Source of the DNA: Mariprofundaceae bacterium
GTDB lineage: Bacteria > Pseudomonadota > Zetaproteobacteria > Mariprofundales > Mariprofundaceae
DNA: 6,808 nucleotides
Assembly (NCBI GenBank): GCA_015488125.1
Contig: WFOJ01000034.1
Span: 1-6,808, forward strand
Reading direction: 5' to 3'
The first letter of the stretch is position 1. The number at the start of each line of letters is the position of its first letter. The notes beneath the pieces are model-generated. The model was not told the DNA's origin. It saw only the letters and a program-made list of their open reading frames with translations, and made no database searches. Below, piece after piece: positions 5,694 to 6,808 of the stretch. A program made the translations under genes and the position numbers.

Positions 5694-6194
5694 ATGCAAG
5701 GGAAGGCTGTGCGGGGATTCACCCTGGTTGAACTGATGATGGTGGTAACAATTTTGGGAATTTTGATTGCTTTGGCGCTGCCGGGACTGGCGGCTTACCG
5801 AACCAAAGCAGCCAATACAGCGGCGTTAAGCGATGTTAAAAACCTCACCTTGCATGAATTGACCTGGTACGATACCTATCAGCAATATATCCCTTTTACA
5901 CTTGCCGACATCAATGCTAATAGACTGGTACAAAAAACTTTTACCCAGGGCAACAAAAGTTACACGGTTACCGTTGCACTATCGGCCAATGTTGATGCTA
6001 TTGCCAAAACGGGTAATAACAACGGTACGGCGATTGTGGCTGCACGCTGCATTACCGGTGATCGCCTGGTAGCCATGGAAGTTGAACGGGATAATACCGT
6101 GCGCTATGTGATATCCACTGTTACGCCCATGGATACGACACTGGTGCCGGCATCCACAACAGCAGTTGATCTCGCCTCGTGGAAGGCCTGGTGA
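5694..6194 (+). CDS. Second type IV pilin-like protein
   Basis: A 166-residue prepilin, with leader MQGKAVRG, cleavage before Phe9 and Glu at mature position 5 (FTLVELMMVVTILGILIALALP). The mature 27-42 segment YRTKAANTAALSDVKN parallels the first pilin, so the two are paralogues of one type. Unlike the first it has only one cysteine (Cys119), so no disulfide-closed D-region, and it ends in Trp (SWKAW). GAGGAG (5681-5686) lies seven bases before ATG 5694, and one base separates it from the previous stop, so it belongs to the ABC cassette. It may be an accessory or minor pilin, an alternative pilin, or a pseudopilin-like priming subunit. The lack of its own strong promoter argues against a major-subunit role. 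Confidence 0.92.
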   Translation: MQGKAVRGFTLVELMMVVTILGILIALALPGLAAYRTKAANTAALSDVKNLTLHELTWYDTYQQYIPFTLADINANRLVQKTFTQGNKSYTVTVALSANVDAIAKTGNNNGTAIVAARCITGDRLVAMEVERDNTVRYVISTVTPMDTTLVPASTTAVDLASWKAW

Positions 6195-6235
6195 GTATCG
6201 ACCATATCGTGCCTATGAACAACGCTATTGCATAA
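6191..6235 (+). other. GTG-started 14-codon frame overlapping the pilin stop; possible displaced start of the next gene
   Basis: GTG at 6191 overlaps the pilin stop (GTGA) and follows GGAAGG (6181-6186) with four bases of spacing, exactly the coupling style used throughout this operon. Its frame reads MSIDHIVPMNNAIA and ends at TAA 6233-6235. The membrane-protein frame that follows is open only from 6219 and lacks a good start. A one-base shift between about 6218 and 6235 would join them. It may instead be a meaningless short frame. Confidence 0.3.
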
Positions 6236-6808
6236 TCGAGCGCTCTCTCTGATCACTTGTATGCTGATGATACTGGCGTTGTTATCGCCAGTATTTCAGC
6301 CGTATTTGTTAAACCCCACGCTTCTTCCCTTTTACAATTGTACGCTGCTGTTCTTTCTCTGGCTGCTGTTTTGTTTTGCCTCGCAGCAACGCGATGTTCG
6401 CCTTGCGCCTGATCATGCGTTGTTGTTGGCCTTATTGCTGGCAGGCTGGCTGATTGCCTCGGCTGAGTTCAATGCGCTGACCATCGTCAGCTTTGCCGCC
6501 TGGCTGGTGTTTCTGGCTGGAACGCTTCGTCCTTTTGCGGGTTTTCGCTTACTGCCTGTGGCATATTGCATTGCTGCCTTGCTCTTTTCCCTGCTGGCGC
6601 TGATCGTCTGGAGTGGACTCACCGATGGTGCAGCCATTCGCTGGGGACGCTGGGCATTGACAACGATTGAGCAGATCAAACCCGGTGGCCCCTTTGGCAA
6701 TGGCAACGTGCTGGCCATCCTCAATGTGTGCGCCTGGCTGATGGTGCTTGCCGCGATATTCAGGCAGGGTGCAAGTGCGTTTCGCTGGTTGTTAGCCTTC
6801 GTATTCGC
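6228..6808 (+). CDS. PglL/Wzy-like O-oligosaccharyltransferase or O-antigen ligase, incomplete at right edge
   Basis: The frame is open from 6219 to the window end. It encodes a very hydrophobic protein with N-terminal segments for about five membrane helices and the motif GPFGNGNVLAIL, resembling the G-x-F-G-N-x-N-x-x-A element of PglL/Wzy/WaaL-type enzymes. Members downstream of a pilin (TfpO/PilO, PglL) transfer glycan from undecaprenyl lipid to pilin Ser/Thr in the periplasm, so pilin glycosylation is the favoured role. The start is uncertain: TTG 6228 keeps the whole first helix (RALSLITCMLMILALLSPVF), ATG 6261 cuts into it, and neither has a clear ribosome binding site. A frameshifted GTG 6191 start is possible. 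The catalytic loop and C-terminus are outside the window, so PglL versus WaaL or Wzy cannot be settled. Confidence 0.75.
   Translation, partial: MHNRALSLITCMLMILALLSPVFQPYLLNPTLLPFYNCTLLFFLWLLFCFASQQRDVRLAPDHALLLALLLAGWLIASAEFNALTIVSFAAWLVFLAGTLRPFAGFRLLPVAYCIAALLFSLLALIVWSGLTDGAAIRWGRWALTTIEQIKPGGPFGNGNVLAILNVCAWLMVLAAIFRQGASAFRWLLAFVF
6270..6294. repeat. Perfect 9-bp hairpin within the 5' end of the PglL-like gene
   Basis: ATACTGGCG (6270-6278) and CGCCAGTAT (6286-6294) pair perfectly around TTGTTAT, followed by TTC. The T tract is too short for a confident terminator, and the membrane-protein frame runs through it. It could hinder ribosomes or polymerase and lower expression of the last gene relative to the pilin. 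Confidence 0.6.

Noticed and set aside
6243..6250. (CT)4 tract as a phase-variation switch for the PglL-like gene
   Set aside because: Loss of one CT unit would connect a different upstream frame (reading from 6193) to the gene, but that frame has no credible start codon. Four units is also short for slipped-strand switching.

Overview
The window looks like chromosomal DNA of a Gram-negative proteobacterium of medium GC content, most likely a betaproteobacterium. The grounds are full-length SucC/SucD of proteobacterial type, a class IVa type IV pilin behind a textbook sigma-54 promoter, and the order sucC-sucD-(small gene)-pilA-PglL-like gene. From memory, a related order (sucC-sucD-terC-pilA-PglL/O-antigen-ligase) occurs in Ralstonia and Burkholderia. 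No database search was possible, so the taxonomic call is inference.

Layout. Bases 1-184 hold the start of a small coiled-coil protein on the minus strand that runs off the left edge. After a roughly 114-base divergent intergenic region, three translationally coupled plus-strand genes follow: sucC (299-1483), sucD (1480-2346) and an ArsC/Spx-like YffB-type gene (2343-2690). Both junctions are ATGA overlaps. Bases 2691-2924 are a dense non-coding region. It holds a nested pair of inverted repeats, a seven-unit 9-bp tandem repeat containing a near-perfect 32-bp palindrome, a small inverted repeat, a -24/-12 sigma-54 promoter with exact GG-N10-GC spacing, and the pilA leader with a strong ribosome binding site.

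From 2925 the window is devoted to type IV pili. A first pilin gene (pilA, 2925-3413) is closed by a strong UUCG-tetraloop intrinsic terminator. It is followed by a tight cassette: an ABC transporter ATPase (3520-4197), an ABC-2 type permease (4194-5003), a membrane-anchored or exported protein with TPR-like helices (5003-5692) and a second pilin (5694-6194). The last gene, incomplete at the right edge, is a polytopic membrane protein of the PglL/Wzy O-oligosaccharyltransferase class (about 6228 to beyond 6808). Its start is unclear and may be disturbed by a one-base frameshift.

How the parts fit. SucCD is the substrate-level-phosphorylation step of the TCA cycle and also a source of succinyl-CoA. 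The pilus block pairs a highly regulated major-type pilin with an ABC transporter, an exported helper protein, an accessory pilin and a probable pilin glycosylation enzyme. The arrangement recalls the Myxococcus xanthus pilA-pilG-pilH-pilI region, in which PilH/PilI form an ABC transporter needed for pilus assembly. I infer that the cassette 3520-6194 is a PilGHI-type module placed between pilA and the oligosaccharyltransferase gene. This module and the repeat array upstream of the sigma-54 promoter are the two most interesting items here.
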